A stretch of DNA of 8,096 nucleotides from an uncultured Bacteroidales bacterium (GTDB taxonomy: Bacteria; Bacteroidota; Bacteroidia; Bacteroidales; Muribaculaceae). Position numbers and translations under genes: made by a program. Below, piece by piece: positions 6,327 through 8,096 of this stretch (the stretch's first letter is position 1; each line of letters begins with the position of its first letter). The stretch lies in assembly GCA_900549375.1 (NCBI GenBank), contig URNY01000123.1, positions 1-8,096 of the forward strand, given 5' to 3'. The notes below the pieces were generated by a model. That model did no database searches, had not been told where the DNA came from, and was given only the letters and a program-made list of their open reading frames with translations.

Positions 6327-7343
6327 ATGCCGGATACTTTAAGAAATAGCGGAAATTCGTGGCAGATGGTCGATGAGATCGTGGTGCCGGTGAATTCCAC
6401 GGGCTCGGAGATGCCCGCGGGAATGAAGCCTGCAGCCAAGAAGGCGCCGGTGGCCGCGAAGGCATATCATATAACTGCCGATCCGGGCGCCAAGGCGAAA
6501 GCCGACTCGCTCGTGAGGGCCGTCAACGACTCTCTCGCGCGCGAGACGAGCGGCTACGGGCTTGTGCTCACCGCCCCCTATGCGGAAAACGCGCAGGATA
6601 CCGCGCAGGCAACGCACACCGAGGTTCCCGCCGCAGATCTCCGGACGGAAGAGACCAACCTGCTCAAAGGGCACGGCATCTCATGGATTTTCGCCCTGCT
6701 GGCATTGCTTTTCTGCGCGGTGTGTCTGAAATTCAAGAACAATCCGCGCTATCTGCGCACTCTGCTTTCGGATCTGCGCGATGTCAGAACGCGCCACAAC
6801 TTATTCGACGACACGGTGAGGGAGACCTCCTATCTTCTTCTTCTCAATATCACCTGGATATGCTGCGCCGGCGTGCTGCTATGGAGAGCGGTGATGCTCA
6901 CGGCATTCAACCCTCTTCCCTGGTATTCCTTCAGCATTCCCGACCGGCCGCTTCCCGGCATCGGAATATGCATCGGGGCCGTGGCCATATATATGATCTT
7001 CATCTTCTGCGCTTATGCAGTTACAGGAAACGTATTCACCGACTCCAAGCTCACGAGGATATGGGTGAAGGGAGCGGCGGCATCTTTCGGCCTCCAGTCG
7101 TTCATCTTCTTTCCGCTGGCATTGCTCGCCCTTTGCTATCCTTTATGGACGGAGTGGATACTGCTGGCGGCCGCCGTGACGTTCACATTGGGTAAAATAC
7201 TGTTCATCTACAAAGGTTTCAGAATTTTTTTCAGCCGGATGTCGTCGTGGTTGCTATTTTTGTACTACCTTTGCAGTTTAGAAATCGTACCCCTGATACT
7301 GACTTACCTTTTGGCACTTCTGGCATGCTCCAGATTTTTATGA
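6327..7343 (+). CDS. DUF4271 family integral membrane protein
   Basis: A 338-residue protein that I match to DUF4271, a Bacteroidota family of unknown function. The first 115 or so residues are Ala/Pro/Thr-rich, lack hydrophobic segments and are probably disordered apart from a short helical stretch near 54-72. Membrane helices follow at about 117-135, 167-187, 209-232, 249-271 and 276-295, plus a long hydrophobic region at 305-333 that may be one or two helices. There is no N-terminal signal peptide, so the tail may face the cytoplasm. A basic stretch (about 136-156, with several Arg and Lys) links the first two helices. I see no catalytic motif. The 14-base upstream gap is A-rich (TAATATAAGAAAAG) without a clear Shine-Dalgarno sequence, typical of Bacteroidota starts, and implies cotranscription with the SDR gene. 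From memory the DUF4271-HemD pair is conserved in Bacteroidales, often with rnpA further on. Family call fairly confident; function unknown. Confidence 0.82.
   Translation: MPDTLRNSGNSWQMVDEIVVPVNSTGSEMPAGMKPAAKKAPVAAKAYHITADPGAKAKADSLVRAVNDSLARETSGYGLVLTAPYAENAQDTAQATHTEVPAADLRTEETNLLKGHGISWIFALLALLFCAVCLKFKNNPRYLRTLLSDLRDVRTRHNLFDDTVRETSYLLLLNITWICCAGVLLWRAVMLTAFNPLPWYSFSIPDRPLPGIGICIGAVAIYMIFIFCAYAVTGNVFTDSKLTRIWVKGAAASFGLQSFIFFPLALLALCYPLWTEWILLAAAVTFTLGKILFIYKGFRIFFSRMSSWLLFLYYLCSLEIVPLILTYLLALLACSRFL
7266..7273 (+). promoter_or_regulatory. Possible internal -7 box ahead of the HemD-like gene
   Basis: TACCTTTG matches TAnnTTTG exactly, inside the 3' end of the DUF4271 gene. It would start a transcript near 7280 with a leader of about 108 bases. 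No clear TTTG -33 element lies at the right distance, and the motif is short enough to occur by chance in coding DNA, so this is a weak call. Confidence 0.25.
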
Positions 7344-7387
7344 AATAAGAACATCCAGTTGGCAATTTATAACAGATCACAACGCTA

Positions 7388-8096
7388 ATGAAAGTAAAAA
7401 AGATCCTGGTTTCCCAGCCTCAGCCCTCCTCGGAAAAGTCGCCTTATTACGACGTCTGCAAGAAATATGACGTAGAGATGGTTTTCCGTCCTTTTATCAA
7501 GGTCGAAGGGCTCACGGCCAAGGAGTTCCGTCAGGCCAAGGTGAATCTGGCCGACTATACAGGTATCATATTCACATCGCGCACCGGTGTTGACCATTAT
7601 TTCCGTCTTTGTGAAGAGATGAGGGTGAAGGTTCCCGACACGATGAAATATTTCTGCACCACCGAATCGATAGCTCTCTATCTTCAGAAATATATCGTAT
7701 ACCGAAAGCGCAAGATCTCATTCGGCAAAACCGGAAAACTCGACGACGAGCAGCTTCTCGCCGCTCTCGACAAGAATGGCAAGGAGAAATTCCTTTTCCC
7801 TATCTCCGATGTACACAAGGAGGATGTCAGCACGTTGCGCAGCCGCGGTCTGGACGTGACCAAGGTGGTGATGTACCGCACGGTGAGCAATGACTTCCGT
7901 CCGGATGAAAATCTGGATTACGATATGCTCGTGTTCTTCAGTCCGGCGGGAATAGCGTCGCTGAAGAAGAACTTCCCCGATTTCGATCAGGACGAGCGAC
8001 CCACATACATAGCCACCTTCGGGTCGACCACGGCCAAGGCCGTGGAGGATGCGGGGTTGCGTCTGGATGTGTCGGCGCCCTCGGCGGCGGCACGCT
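7388..8096 (+). CDS. hemD: Uroporphyrinogen-III synthase (HemD-like), 3' end beyond the window
   Basis: The first 236 codons are present and open to the window end; Bacteroidales relatives are about 250 residues by memory, so only the last few are missing. Uroporphyrinogen-III synthase cyclises hydroxymethylbilane with inversion of ring D, the branch point to haem, sirohaem and corrinoids. The sequence fits the two-lobed fold: the N-terminal strand KKILVSQPQP (4-13), then IIFTSRTGVDHYF (60-72), where the family has a T/S-S-x-x-x-V pattern, VFFSPAGIASL (182-192), and ATFGSTTAKAVEDAG (209-223), the late IGxxTAxAxxxxG motif. The opening and the YRKRKI block (105-110) match the Bacteroidales subgroup. 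The start is ATG 7388, 44 bases after the DUF4271 stop; that gap shows no terminator or strong ribosome site. Many Bacteroidales need external haem, so whether this member does classical tetrapyrrole synthesis is open. Family call secure, physiological role less so. Confidence 0.88.
   Translation, partial: MKVKKILVSQPQPSSEKSPYYDVCKKYDVEMVFRPFIKVEGLTAKEFRQAKVNLADYTGIIFTSRTGVDHYFRLCEEMRVKVPDTMKYFCTTESIALYLQKYIVYRKRKISFGKTGKLDDEQLLAALDKNGKEKFLFPISDVHKEDVSTLRSRGLDVTKVVMYRTVSNDFRPDENLDYDMLVFFSPAGIASLKKNFPDFDQDERPTYIATFGSTTAKAVEDAGLRLDVSAPSAAAR

Noticed and set aside
5260..6465. 401-codon open frame on the minus strand
   Set aside because: It lies antisense to the SDR gene, which has full family motifs. 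The translation is rich in Arg, His, Pro and Leu, typical of a shadow frame in codon-biased DNA.
6683..7195. 170-codon open frame on the plus strand in another frame
   Set aside because: It overlaps the DUF4271 membrane helices in a different phase and shows no domain; the DUF4271 frame has clear membrane topology.
7344..7387. Terminator or promoter in the gap before the HemD-like gene
   Set aside because: I found no inverted repeat followed by a T-run and no TAnnTTTG box in these 44 bases.

Overview
The window looks like chromosomal DNA of a Bacteroidales bacterium, most likely of the Muribaculaceae type. Three things suggest this. The order GT117/DUF2723, polysaccharide deacetylase, SDR epimerase, DUF4271 and HemD is one I know from Bacteroidales. 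Start codons generally lack strong Shine-Dalgarno sequences. Gene gaps carry TAnnTTTG boxes, the -7 motif of Bacteroidota promoters. Coding DNA is moderately GC-rich while the short junctions are AT-rich. The family assignment rests on memory of homologues, because no search could be run.

Layout, all genes on the + strand. Bases 1-240 hold no convincing gene: they start with about three copies of a 46-bp tandem repeat (1-138) and end with a candidate promoter (181-188). A small cytoplasmic retropepsin-like aspartic protease follows (241-645). The gap 646-787 has a weak candidate terminator and a good -7 box (706-713), and opens a tight five-gene run. The run is a large GT-C membrane glycosyltransferase of family GT117/DUF2723 (788-4636), a short NodB-type deacetylase (4683-5303), an extended SDR epimerase/dehydratase (5305-6312), a DUF4271 membrane protein (6327-7343) and a uroporphyrinogen-III synthase-like protein cut by the window end (7388-8096). 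Gaps are 46, 1, 14 and 44 bases, so one transcript is plausible, with a possible extra promoter before the last gene.

The first three genes read as an envelope glycan or protein-glycosylation module: a polyprenyl-sugar-dependent transferase, a carbohydrate deacetylase and a nucleotide-sugar-type SDR. The shared pathway is inferred from proximity and family, not shown. DUF4271 and the HemD-like protein form a second conserved pair of less certain purpose.

The most unusual structure is at the junctions. Arrays of a degenerate heptamer (GAATTTT-like) fill both junctions around the deacetylase gene, and each stops exactly at the next ATG. In the second junction the array is also translated and forms the deacetylase C-terminus. 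The 46-bp repeat array at the left edge is the second unexplained element. I see no mobile element, CRISPR array, tRNA or rRNA, and no clear evidence of a wholly new multi-gene system.
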